This document shows, one piece after another, positions 6,708 to 14,932 of a stretch of DNA of 20,224 nt. A program made the translations under genes and the position numbers. Position 1 is the stretch's first letter. Each line of letters starts with the position of its first letter. This DNA comes from Candidatus Parepulonipiscium sp. PG-Nun2H_MBin03 (GTDB taxonomy: Bacteria > Bacillota > Clostridia > Lachnospirales > Cellulosilyticaceae): assembly GCA_001995005.1 (NCBI GenBank), contig MDJN01000186.1, positions 1 to 20,224 on the forward strand. The letters run 5' to 3'. Under the pieces are notes generated by a model that worked only from the letters and a program-made list of their open reading frames with translations, did not search any database and was not told the origin of the DNA.

Positions 6708-9700
6708 CTACCCCCTATTCTCTTTTATGTTATAGAATGCTTCTATTTCAGCTTGCTCTTTACTTAGACCTTTTTCTGCCATCTTACCAATTTGCTTAAG
6801 CATCTTATCATAATCAAATGGTAATATCTTCTTAAATTTCGGTATAAACTCATCAAAATTATTTAATATATGCTTTGCTTTATCGCTATTTGTAGCATTA
6901 TAATGATTTGTTATCATCATTCTTAGTGTATCTATGTCATATTTATCTTTCACAGGGTCAATAGATACCATAGCTTTGTTTACTCGTAGATAAAAATCAT
7001 TATTTTCATCAAGTACATATGCTATTCCGCCGCTCATTCCAGCTGCAAAGTTTTTACCTGTTATCCCTAATACAACCACAACCCCGCCTGTCATATACTC
7101 ACAACCATGGTCGCCTACACCTTCTACCACTGCCATACTACCTGAATTTCTTACAGCAAATCTTTCTCCGGCCACTCCTCTTATATAAGCACTACCATCT
7201 GTAGCTCCATATAAGGCAACATTTCCTATTACAATATTTGTGCTCTTATCAAAGGTTGACTTAACCGGTGGATAAACAATAATTTTTCCTCCAGATAAAC
7301 CTTTTCCTAAATAATCGTTTACATCCCCTTCAATCTCTAGGGTCAACCCTTTTGGTATAAAAGCACCAAGGCTTTGTCCCGCACTTCCTTTAGCTTTAAT
7401 GATAAACGTATCGTCTTCTAGGTTATTGCCATGCTTTTTAGTTATTTCAGATCCTAGTATAGTTCCTAGCGTTCTATCTAGATTATTTACGTTTATTTCT
7501 ATAGTCTTTTTAGTCCCTCTTTTTAGAGCTTCTTTAAGAGCTGGAAGTATTACCGCTTGGTCTTGAGTTTGGTTTAATTTAAAGTCGTACTTATTTTGTG
7601 GCTCAAAGTGTACGCAGTTATTTTTGATTGCTGGATTATTCAATAGATTTGTTAAGTTTATCTTCTTAGCTCTTTCACTAATATCTTTTGTTTTAACCTT
7701 TAATAAATCTACTCTTCCTACAAGTTCATTTACACTTCTTATTCCTAATTTTGCCATATACTCACGTAAATCTCTTGCCATAAATAGCATAAAGTTTTCC
7801 ACGTATTCTGGTTTTCCTTTAAATCTCTCTCTTAAAACTGGATTTTGTGTTGCAATTCCCATAGGACAAGTATCTAGATTACATACTCTCATCATAACGC
7901 AACCTATAGCTATTAATGCACCTGTTGCAAATGAGAATTGTTCTGCACCTAGTATCGCAGCTATAGCAAGGTCACGTCCGCTCATCATCTTACTATCTGC
8001 TTCTAATTTTATTTTACTACGCAAATTATTTAGTATAAGAGTTTGATGAACTTCTGCAACGCCTAGCTCCCATGGCATTCCTGCATTTATTATAGAAGTC
8101 TTAGGAGCCGCTCCTGTGCCACCGTCATATCCGCTTATTGTAATATGACCAGCCCCGGCTTTTGCTACACCTGCTGCAACTGTTCCAACTCCTGCATCTG
8201 ATACTAATTTTACTGATATGTCTACATCTTTATTAGCATTTTTAAGATCATAAATTAACTGTGCCAAGTCTTCTATAGAATATATATCATGATGCGGTGG
8301 CGGACTTATTAGGCCTACTCCTGGAGTTGAATTTCTAGTTTTTGCAACCCACGGATAAACTTTTCCACCAGGCAAATGTCCACCTTCCCCAGGTTTTGCA
8401 CCTTGAGCTATTTTTATTTGGATTTCCTTTGCACTAACTAGATAAGCACTAGTTACTCCAAATCTTGCCGAAGCTACTTGTTTTACAGCACTGTTACGGT
8501 TTGGTTTACCTTTTTGTGTTTTATAACGTGCAGGGTCTTCTCCACCTTCACCTGTATTACTTTTTGCTCCTAAATTATTCATAGCAATTGCCAAAGTTTC
8601 GTGTGCTTCTGCACTTAGAGAGCCATAACTCATAGGACCTGTGCTAAATCTTTTTACTATACTTCTCTCATCTTCTACTTCACTTATATCTATTCCGCCA
8701 TCTGCTCTAAAGTTAAAATCCATTAAACTTCTTAAGTGCACAAGAGCATCATGATTTACTTGATCTGTATATTGCTTAAATAAATCATAGTCACCTTTCA
8801 TTACAGATTGTTGCAATGTATGCAAGCTTTCTGGAGTATATAAGTGATATTCCTTACCAGCTCGATATTTGTGTACACCTTTTGATTCTAACTCACTTGT
8901 TGTATCCAAATCTAATGGGTCAAATGCTTTTTCATGGTGAGCAGTTACATCTTCTTCTATATCATTTATATCAATACCTTCAATTCGGCTAGGCGTACCT
9001 ATAAAATATTTCTCAATTAAGCCCGTAGAAATTCCTACAGCTTCAAATATCTTACTTCCTTGGTAGCTTTGTATTGTAGAAATACCCATTTTAGAAGCAA
9101 TCTTTACAATACCATCTATTACAGCTTTATTATAATCTTCTACCGCATAATAATAATCTTTATTTAATACATTTGTTTCTATTAAATTTCTAATAGTCTG
9201 GTGTGCAAGATATGGATTTACTGCACATGCCCCGTATCCTAATAAAGTTGCATAATCATGTACATCACGTGGTTCTGCAGTTTCTATTATTACGGCTATT
9301 GCAGTACGCTTTTTGGTTTTTATCAAATGAGTCGTCACCGCAGCCACCGCAAGTAGTGAAGGTATAGCTTTATGGTACTCATCCACTCCTCTGTCAGATA
9401 AAATTACTACATTTATATCTTCCTTATAAGCTCTATCTACTTCTATACATAGGTTTTCTAGTGCATGGTCAATATGCTGATTTTTGTAATACAACATACT
9501 TATTGTTGTTACTTTAAACCCAGTTTTTTTCATAGCTCTAATTTTTTGTAAATCCGTTTCAGTAAGAATTGGGTTATTCACCTTTAATACACGACAATTT
9601 TGTGGCATCTCATGTAATATGTTTCCACGTGCACCAATGTATGTGCTAGTGTCAGTTACAATTTTTTCACGGATGGCATCTATTGGTGGATTTGTTACTT

Positions 9701-11228
9701 GTGCAAAACGTTGCTTAAAGTATGTTGAAAGTTTTGGATGTCTTGTGCTTAGAGGTGCTATCGGTGTATCATCACCCATTGCTCCTGTTGGTTCTATCCC
9801 ATTTCTTGCCATAGGTAAAATAACTTCTTTAACATCTTCATAACTATAGCCAAATGCTTTTTGAAGCTGAGCAAGATTGTTGTATATATGCGGTCTTTGT
9901 GCAGGAATTGGTAAACTGCTTAAAGTTACTAAATATTTATCCAACCACTCACCATATGGATTTGATGTAGCATAATTATTTTTTAGAGTAGCATCATCTA
10001 TTAATTCACCCTTTTTAAGGTCTACTAATAACATTTTTCCTGGGCGCAGCCTATCTTTAATTTTTATCCCTTCTAATTCTAATACCCCTACCTCGCTTGA
10101 AAGTATTAAACGATTATCATCTGTTACATAATAACGTGACGGACGCAGTCCATTTCTATCTAGTATAGCACCCATAACGTCCCCGTCACTAAATAATACT
10201 GCTGCAGGCCCATCCCATGGCTCTATCATGGTTGCATAATAAGCATAGAAATCTTTCTTAGCCTGTGACATATCCGTACTCTTTGCCCAAGGCTCAGGTA
10301 TTGTCACCATTACAGCCTTTGGTAATTCTAGCCCATTCATTGCCATAAATTCTATCGCATTATCAAGCATAGCACTGTCTGAACCTGTTAAGTCTACTAT
10401 CGGATACGCTTTTTCTATATCAGCTAAACCATTTTTTGCAGTCTCTTCTCTTGCTATCATAAGGTCTGCATTACCTTTTATTGTGTTAATCTCTCCATTG
10501 TGTAATAAAACTCTATTCGGATGAGCTCTTTTCCAGCTAGGCATAGTATTCGTTGAAAATCTGCTATGAACCATTCCTATCGCTGATTCATAATCTTCAT
10601 CCATTAAATCTAGGTAAAATGTACCTAGTTGATATACCAAGAACATACCTTTATATACAATAGTTCTACTAGATAAACTGCATACATATGTGTCATCTGT
10701 TTTTGATTGTTCAAACACTCTTCTTACAATATATAGCTTTCTATCAAACTCCAATCCTTGTTGAGTATCTGCAGGTTTTTTAATAAATGCTTGCCAAATA
10801 CTAGGCATGCAGTCTCTTGCCACATCTCCTAAAACATCTGGGTCGGTAGGCACTTCACGCCATCCGATAAATTCCATATTTTCTTTATGCACAATTGTCT
10901 CTAGCAATCTCTTTTCTTGTTCTCTTTTTGGCACACTCTGAGGGAAGAATATCATGGCAACACCATATTCTCTTTCGTCAGGTAAGTTTGGCATAACTTT
11001 TTTAAAAAACTTATGACTAACTTGTACCATTATACCTACTCCGTCACCTGTCTTTCCACTAGCGTCACACCCTGCTCTATGTTCTAATCTTTCAACTATA
11101 GTCAAAGCATCTTGCACAGTTTTATGTGTTTTTTTGCCAGCTATATCTACCACGGCTCCGATGCCACAGTTATCATGCTCAAATTTGTTACTATATAAGC
11201 CTAGTTGTTGCTGTTCTGTAAAATTCAT
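6708..11228 (-). CDS. gltB: Glutamate synthase large (alpha) subunit
   Basis: This 1506-residue cytoplasmic enzyme hydrolyses glutamine and transfers the ammonia through an internal tunnel to 2-oxoglutarate. The N-terminal class II (Ntn) amidotransferase begins at Cys21 (HDN/CGIGAVV), so a 20-residue propeptide is expected to be removed. Arg and Asn-Gly motifs of the glutaminase site are visible (HSRFSTNT, HNGEINT at 243-249). The central and FMN-binding synthase domains follow, with GEGGEDPARY (893-902), PGEGGHLPG (946-954) and SGYDGGTGAAP (1032-1042). The 3Fe-4S cluster ligands are Cys1110, Cys1116 and Cys1121 (CVMMRVCNLDTC). The C-terminal GXGXG beta-helix covers roughly 1230-1480. The start has AAAGGAG a few bases upstream. 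It has its own promoter and structured leader. The length is normal and no frame damage was seen. Confidence 0.98.
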   Translation of the reverse strand: MNFTEQQQLGLYSNKFEHDNCGIGAVVDIAGKKTHKTVQDALTIVERLEHRAGCDASGKTGDGVGIMVQVSHKFFKKVMPNLPDEREYGVAMIFFPQSVPKREQEKRLLETIVHKENMEFIGWREVPTDPDVLGDVARDCMPSIWQAFIKKPADTQQGLEFDRKLYIVRRVFEQSKTDDTYVCSLSSRTIVYKGMFLVYQLGTFYLDLMDEDYESAIGMVHSRFSTNTMPSWKRAHPNRVLLHNGEINTIKGNADLMIAREETAKNGLADIEKAYPIVDLTGSDSAMLDNAIEFMAMNGLELPKAVMVTIPEPWAKSTDMSQAKKDFYAYYATMIEPWDGPAAVLFSDGDVMGAILDRNGLRPSRYYVTDDNRLILSSEVGVLELEGIKIKDRLRPGKMLLVDLKKGELIDDATLKNNYATSNPYGEWLDKYLVTLSSLPIPAQRPHIYNNLAQLQKAFGYSYEDVKEVILPMARNGIEPTGAMGDDTPIAPLSTRHPKLSTYFKQRFAQVTNPPIDAIREKIVTDTSTYIGARGNILHEMPQNCRVLKVNNPILTETDLQKIRAMKKTGFKVTTISMLYYKNQHIDHALENLCIEVDRAYKEDINVVILSDRGVDEYHKAIPSLLAVAAVTTHLIKTKKRTAIAVIIETAEPRDVHDYATLLGYGACAVNPYLAHQTIRNLIETNVLNKDYYYAVEDYNKAVIDGIVKIASKMGISTIQSYQGSKIFEAVGISTGLIEKYFIGTPSRIEGIDINDIEEDVTAHHEKAFDPLDLDTTSELESKGVHKYRAGKEYHLYTPESLHTLQQSVMKGDYDLFKQYTDQVNHDALVHLRSLMDFNFRADGGIDISEVEDERSIVKRFSTGPMSYGSLSAEAHETLAIAMNNLGAKSNTGEGGEDPARYKTQKGKPNRNSAVKQVASARFGVTSAYLVSAKEIQIKIAQGAKPGEGGHLPGGKVYPWVAKTRNSTPGVGLISPPPHHDIYSIEDLAQLIYDLKNANKDVDISVKLVSDAGVGTVAAGVAKAGAGHITISGYDGGTGAAPKTSIINAGMPWELGVAEVHQTLILNNLRSKIKLEADSKMMSGRDLAIAAILGAEQFSFATGALIAIGCVMMRVCNLDTCPMGIATQNPVLRERFKGKPEYVENFMLFMARDLREYMAKLGIRSVNELVGRVDLLKVKTKDISERAKKINLTNLLNNPAIKNNCVHFEPQNKYDFKLNQTQDQAVILPALKEALKRGTKKTIEINVNNLDRTLGTILGSEITKKHGNNLEDDTFIIKAKGSAGQSLGAFIPKGLTLEIEGDVNDYLGKGLSGGKIIVYPPVKSTFDKSTNIVIGNVALYGATDGSAYIRGVAGERFAVRNSGSMAVVEGVGDHGCEYMTGGVVVVLGITGKNFAAGMSGGIAYVLDENNDFYLRVNKAMVSIDPVKDKYDIDTLRMMITNHYNATNSDKAKHILNNFDEFIPKFKKILPFDYDKMLKQIGKMAEKGLSKEQAEIEAFYNIKENRG

Positions 11229-11263
11229 CCCTATCTCCTTTCGAGGTGGTAAAATTAAAAAGA

Positions 11264-11319
11264 CGCACTCATGCGGACAAATGCTTAATATTTGCCTTTT
11301 ATGAGAACGCCATTGTTCT
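11264..11319 (-). other. Structured 5' leader of gltBD (three tandem hairpins)
   Basis: Between the predicted transcription start (about 11320) and the gltB ATG lie about 90 bases. In transcript order they contain AGAAC/GTTCT (11319-11315 with 11308-11304, 6-base loop) and GGCAAAT/ATTTGTC (11296-11290 with 11282-11276, 7-base loop, one G-U pair). Immediately abutting is CGCA/TGCG (11275-11272 with 11267-11264, 4-base loop), followed by a TCTTTTT run. This could be a cis-regulatory or attenuator RNA, but the last stem is short and no known riboswitch class was recognised. Confidence 0.4.
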
Positions 11320-11326
11320 ACTTTTT

Positions 11327-11354
11327 ATTATACATAATTTTCGTAATTTTGCAA
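11327..11354 (-). promoter_or_regulatory. Promoter of gltBD
   Basis: On the minus strand TTGCAA (11354-11349) is followed after 16 bases by a perfect TATAAT (11332-11327). It lies between the last pilus gene and gltB, so gltBD can be transcribed independently of the pilus operon. Confidence 0.7.
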
Positions 11355-11409
11355 GTTTTTTCGGATAAAATTTCTTTACCACGTAGTTTTTATTAGCACA
11401 TTGCGTAAG

Positions 11410-11835
11410 CTAATCTTTGTATAAAGTTATTTTACCAGAAACTACAGCTACGGTAATTCTATATTGTTGCTTAAGTTTTTCGTGATAAATTGTCATTGTA
11501 CCCGCTGTTGACCCTGAAGTAGTTGGACTTAAATAAAAGCTATCCATATTTATACTTATACTCACATTTTCTGGTATATCTATAATCATATCACCGTAAA
11601 AATTATCTATTTTTACCGTATCATCAACTATGGTACACCTTGACCCATACTTTCCTGAACTCATTGCAAGTTCTCTGCCTGTTTGCATAGCATTATACAC
11701 AGATTTTACAAATGCTTCATATCTTAACTCTTCTATTTTTGGAATATTTATAGCCACAGTCCCTACGGTAAAAATTATACTTACTACAATTACTAATTCT
11801 ATTAACGTAAATCCTTTATTACTTTTTCCTATCAT
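11410..11835 (-). CDS. Type IV prepilin / pseudopilin, GspH-like
   Basis: This 141-residue pilus subunit has a class III signal: a short basic leader (MIGKSNKG), predicted prepilin-peptidase cleavage after Gly8, Phe9 as the N-methylated residue, and Glu5 of the mature protein (Glu13). A hydrophobic helix follows (LVIVVSIIFTVGTVAI). The C-terminal part is a small beta-rich domain, consistent with a GspH/FimT-like minor pseudopilin. It is the last gene of the pilus operon. Its ATG lies 14 bases upstream of the yqeG stop (17-base overlap), and I see no good Shine-Dalgarno, so translation is probably coupled to yqeG. A 6-bp hairpin spans its stop codon but has no U-tract. Confidence 0.85.
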   Translation of the reverse strand: MIGKSNKGFTLIELVIVVSIIFTVGTVAINIPKIEELRYEAFVKSVYNAMQTGRELAMSSGKYGSRCTIVDDTVKIDNFYGDMIIDIPENVSISINMDSFYLSPTTSGSTAGTMTIYHEKLKQQYRITVAVVSGKITLYKD

Positions 11836-12322
11836 TCAAATATGCTTGTATTATTAAGTTTTCTACTCCTCGTTTTATTTTTGTAATCGGTTCATCTCGT
11901 TGACTTACAGGTTTAACCAAAATAGTATATATCCCTGTTCTATTGCCTGCTAATATATCCGTAAAAATTTGGTCTCCTATTATCGCAACTTGTGTGGGGC
12001 GTAAATTCATTCTGTTAAGTGCAGCTCTAATATTCACACGCCGTGGTTTTTGCGCCCTATAAAATGTATTAACCTTTAGATCCTTAGTAAAGTGTAGGGC
12101 ACGCCTTTTAGTGTTGTTGGACACTACGGCAACTCTAAAGCCTTGCTTTTTTAAATTATCAATTAACTCTACTATTTCAGTGGTCGGCTTTTTTATATAA
12201 TAAGGAACAAGCGTGTTATCTATATCAAATATAATTCCTTTTATTCCTTTTCGGGATAATTTATTATAGTCTACCTCATATATAGATTGTACGTATTGAT
12301 GGGGATAGAGAAATTTTTTCAT
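11819..12322 (-). CDS. yqeG: YqeG-family HAD phosphatase
   Basis: This 167-residue cytoplasmic HAD-superfamily (subclass IIIA) protein has all four motifs. Motif I is DIDNTLV (33-39), with nucleophile Asp33 and acid/base Asp35. Motif II is VVSNN (Ser68), motif III is Lys92-Pro93, and motif IV is GDQIFTD (116-122). Length and motifs match YqeG, which relates to phosphatidylglycerophosphate phosphatases of the Gep4 type; the Firmicute substrate is not firmly settled as far as I know. AAAGGAAG precedes the ATG. It is inserted between two pilus genes, 12 bases after the PilX-like gene and overlapping the following prepilin gene. That co-transcription is unusual, since in Bacillus yqeG sits with yqeH and aroE. 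A link to pilus biogenesis or membrane lipid supply is only speculative. Confidence 0.93.
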   Translation of the reverse strand: MKKFLYPHQYVQSIYEVDYNKLSRKGIKGIIFDIDNTLVPYYIKKPTTEIVELIDNLKKQGFRVAVVSNNTKRRALHFTKDLKVNTFYRAQKPRRVNIRAALNRMNLRPTQVAIIGDQIFTDILAGNRTGIYTILVKPVSQRDEPITKIKRGVENLIIQAYLNDRKK

Positions 12323-12334
12323 ATAACTTCCTTT

Positions 12335-12877
12335 CTAATATAATCTTGCTGGATTTTTTAATGATTCGCCTATAGTGTATTCAATGACATCTAGCCCTCC
12401 GAGATTTAATCCTATAAATTTTTTCACCCCACTCTGGTTAATTTCATTCAGATATACTTTCACAAATTCATTCGGATTATCTTGCGAGTTTAATATAACA
12501 TATATTTCGTATTCGTACAATTTATCTTCTATATAGAAGTTATAGGTTGTAAAATATCTATAACTTCCGTTGCTAGCATAAATTTGTTTATCTAATTCAT
12601 TACGGATAGCTTCCATAATTTGAGTCTCTATTTCTACATCTTCATATATATCTATTTCAAGATTTTCTATCATAATATTTAATTCTCTAGCAATAGTTTT
12701 TGCTATTAATTGTTGTTGCAATAATATTATATTAGTCTCATCATTTCTATTTAATGACAAAACATTGTTGTAATCAATCACAAATATATATGTCATTATA
12801 ATACTAAATACACTAGATAGCATTACTACAAGACTTAATACATTCCCTTTATTATCTAGTTTAATAGTATGCAACAT
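12335..12877 (-). CDS. Putative minor pilin, PilX/GspK-like, lacking Glu5
   Basis: The 180-residue product starts with a short charged leader ending DNKG (Gly11), then a long hydrophobic helix (NVLSLVVMLSSVFSIIMTYI). This is the layout of a type IV prepilin, but mature position 5 is Leu rather than the almost invariant Glu. GspK and PilX-type tip subunits are known to depart from the Glu5 rule, and PilX proteins are encoded at this place in Gram-negative minor-pilin clusters. The rest (about 35-180) is polar with no recognised motif. The ATG overlaps the end of the preceding gene by 17 bases and lacks a strong Shine-Dalgarno, so translation is probably coupled. The family call rests on layout and context, not a clear sequence match. 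Confidence 0.6.
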   Translation of the reverse strand: MLHTIKLDNKGNVLSLVVMLSSVFSIIMTYIFVIDYNNVLSLNRNDETNIILLQQQLIAKTIARELNIMIENLEIDIYEDVEIETQIMEAIRNELDKQIYASNGSYRYFTTYNFYIEDKLYEYEIYVILNSQDNPNEFVKVYLNEINQSGVKKFIGLNLGGLDVIEYTIGESLKNPARLY

Positions 12878-13358
12878 AAATTATACCATTTGAATCGTTA
12901 TTTTTATTAGTAACATTTAGTAAAATTAAATTCGGGTTAATATTATTTGTATTTACAGGTTGAAAGTATGAATTTTGCATCCATTCTTTTATTTGCCTAT
13001 CACTTATATTTGTTGTACTGATTGAATGAATAAGGTCATAATTTTGTTTCATTAATATAATACTGTAATCAAACAAATCAAGTTGTAACATTTCCTCACT
13101 AACAACATTTAATATATCTTCAAAATTTCCATGGTTATCTATGATATTTTTTACATCATAATTAACTACTAAATCACTGAAAGTTACCATTGCTCTATTT
13201 TGCTTCTGCTGCCACTCAACACTCTGCTGTATTTTATTAGATGTATTGCAAACTGCAAGATAGCTTGTTGATATAATTAATAATATAGTAACACTAGCTA
13301 TTATATCTATTAGTGAAGTCCCTCTATTATCAATCTTCTTTTGTATACACCAAAACAT
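12861..13358 (-). CDS. Putative minor prepilin with Asp at position 5
   Basis: The leader ends in NRG (Gly13), followed by TSLIDIIASVTILLIISTSY, a prepilin-type N-terminal helix with Asp at mature position 5 instead of Glu. About 130 polar residues follow, with no recognised domain; a GspI/PilV- or GspJ/PilW-like minor subunit is the likeliest class. An ATG at 13403 would give a longer frame (180 residues). I prefer the ATG at 13358 because AAGGAGGAG lies 3 bases before it and because it gives a leader of normal prepilin length (13 rather than 28 residues). It overlaps the PilO-like gene by 29 bases and the next gene by 17, in line with the tight packing of this operon. Confidence 0.65.
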   Translation of the reverse strand: MFWCIQKKIDNRGTSLIDIIASVTILLIISTSYLAVCNTSNKIQQSVEWQQKQNRAMVTFSDLVVNYDVKNIIDNHGNFEDILNVVSEEMLQLDLFDYSIILMKQNYDLIHSISTTNISDRQIKEWMQNSYFQPVNTNNINPNLILLNVTNKNNDSNGIIYVAYY

Positions 13359-13845
13359 TAACTCCTCCTTCTTTTGAATATCCGTCTTGCCTCCACCAGA
13401 CATTTTGGATTTTTGTTAATGGATATACCTTTTTTATATTTTCTAAAATAGTAAGACTTTCCTTACATCCTTGATCAAAAGATATTTTATAGACTCTTTC
13501 TATTACTCCTGTTTCTAATATATCTTCATTAACGGCGGTTATGCTCAATACATTTCCTAAGCTATTTATTATTTTATTCATCTGTGATACCATTCCAGTA
13601 TCCGCTGGTAGTTTAATTTTCTCTTGTTCTAAACTTTCTTCTAAATAGTCAATTTGTTGCTGATACTTTTCTTTGTTTTCATCTATAATTTTAAGTTCAC
13701 TTAGCTCTAAGTTATTTTGTAATATTGCTTCATCTAATATTATTACTTTTTGCATATTAGATGGTAAATAAAATACTAGATAGATTATTTGTATGCTTAT
13801 CAAGGCTGGTATGAAATATTTAATAATCCTCACCTCTTTCTGCAT
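13330..13845 (-). CDS. PilO-like type IV pilus inner-membrane protein
   Basis: The 171-residue product has a short cytoplasmic N-terminus, one membrane helix (about residues 9-27, FIPALISIQIIYLVFYLP) and a charged heptad-like coiled coil (about 33-78). It ends in a small alpha/beta domain (about 90-165). This is the PilO/GspM plan, in which the coiled coil and ferredoxin-like domain pair with PilN outside the membrane and connect the platform to the pilus. It is encoded directly after the PilMN-like gene with a 26-base overlap, matching pilM-pilN-pilO order. No strong Shine-Dalgarno precedes the ATG (AAGAAG only). Sequence conservation in the family is low, so the call rests on architecture and position. 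Confidence 0.7.
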   Translation of the reverse strand: MQKEVRIIKYFIPALISIQIIYLVFYLPSNMQKVIILDEAILQNNLELSELKIIDENKEKYQQQIDYLEESLEQEKIKLPADTGMVSQMNKIINSLGNVLSITAVNEDILETGVIERVYKISFDQGCKESLTILENIKKVYPLTKIQNVWWRQDGYSKEGGVNVLVYTKED

Positions 13846-14932
13846 AACTTCTTATTATAACTTTCTCTTTATTAATTTCAAATTCAATATTATTATTAAA
13901 TTTCTCTAATTTATTAATATATTTTGTTATATCTTCATAAGAAGTATATGTTGCTTGTATTACAAATTGATTGTCATAGTTTATTTCTATACTACTAATT
14001 TCTAATTCATAACTATACGATAATAATGTTATTATTTCTTCTATATCTGTTTCACTTTTTAATAACATTTCTGTTATTTGTGCGTATTGTTCATGCTGAT
14101 ATTCTAGGTTAGTCATATCTTCTTGTAGTTGCATCGCCGTACTAAATTGTGCAGTATTTATATTTTCTAATTGATAAGTTTTCATACTTATATTAATGTA
14201 TGGGTAAATTACTATTGCTAAAAATAATATAATTTCTAGTATTACGTAAACGGAAGCTGGTTTTTTAAACTTATATTTTATATTATCTATCTTTGTAAAT
14301 TGTGTATTTATTCGTGTGTTTTCAATTACGCTGTCTAAATTAGTATTTATTACTGCTAATTTTAAATTACTTGATTGCACATTATACTCAGCCAGCTTTA
14401 CAAAATGTTCTAATTCTATAGGCTTATACTTAATAAAGCTTTTATTAAACAATACTCTACCATGATTTAGGGCGTACATCTCATCATTATCAACTACTAC
14501 TTGCATATTTTTAAGCTTCTTATGAACTAATCTTTGTGAACCTACAATTATATCTAATAATTTTATATTGGGGACTTCTTTAATAACTAATTTAATATCG
14601 TCAATAACTTTTAATGGTATTAATGCAACTGAAATCTTATACATACCAGTTTTTAGGTTGTGATTAATCACTTTATACGTTACATGGTACTTATCACTTC
14701 CTAAATATTGTACTTTATTATCCATCAGTAATTTATTTATATTAAATCTACTACTAGCGTATAATTCAATTACTTTATATGTCACATACTCTCCTTTAAA
14801 TACAATATATGCCCCTGCCTTTTTAAACTGTTCCAACACCTCTTTTAATCCATCTATCGTAGTTAAATGTATAATTTTATTTTGTCTTACTGTTACTTGT
14901 ATAGGTGTTATCTCTATAATTATTTTATCCAT
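13820..14932 (-). CDS. PilM-PilN-like fusion (GspL-like) pilus assembly protein
   Basis: The 370-residue product has two parts. Residues 1-225 are predicted cytoplasmic and mixed alpha/beta (MDKIIIEITPIQVTVRQ, IPLKVIDD, VVVDNDEMYALNHG), resembling a degenerate actin-like PilM/GspL domain, though I see no clear nucleotide-binding loops. A single membrane helix follows at about 227-246 (SVYVILEIILFLAIVIYPYI), then a coiled coil (about 250-295) and a small ferredoxin-like domain (about 300-365), which is the PilN plan. One chain thus appears to do the work of separate PilM and PilN, as in GspL or the fused proteins of some Gram-positive loci. A strong GGAGGGG site sits 5 bases before the ATG, inside the end of the preceding prepilin gene (8-base overlap). 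The PilO-like gene follows. Confidence 0.65.
   Translation of the reverse strand: MDKIIIEITPIQVTVRQNKIIHLTTIDGLKEVLEQFKKAGAYIVFKGEYVTYKVIELYASSRFNINKLLMDNKVQYLGSDKYHVTYKVINHNLKTGMYKISVALIPLKVIDDIKLVIKEVPNIKLLDIIVGSQRLVHKKLKNMQVVVDNDEMYALNHGRVLFNKSFIKYKPIELEHFVKLAEYNVQSSNLKLAVINTNLDSVIENTRINTQFTKIDNIKYKFKKPASVYVILEIILFLAIVIYPYINISMKTYQLENINTAQFSTAMQLQEDMTNLEYQHEQYAQITEMLLKSETDIEEIITLLSYSYELEISSIEINYDNQFVIQATYTSYEDITKYINKLEKFNNNIEFEINKEKVIIRSYAERGEDY

Noticed and set aside
7624..8046. A 140-codon plus-strand open frame
   Set aside because: It lies wholly antisense to the conserved FMN/Fe-S region of gltB, has no ribosome site, and reads as a low-complexity shadow of the GltB codons.
11257..11275. 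Intrinsic terminator in the gltB leader (CGCA/TGCG stem plus T run)
   Set aside because: The stem is only four base pairs, too weak for a confident terminator; it was kept only as part of a structured leader.
13359..13403. Upstream ATG giving a 15-residue longer minor pilin
   Set aside because: The extension (MSGGGKTDIQ...) would make an overlong leader of 28 residues. The downstream ATG at 13358 has a strong AAGGAGGAG ribosome site and gives a normal prepilin leader.
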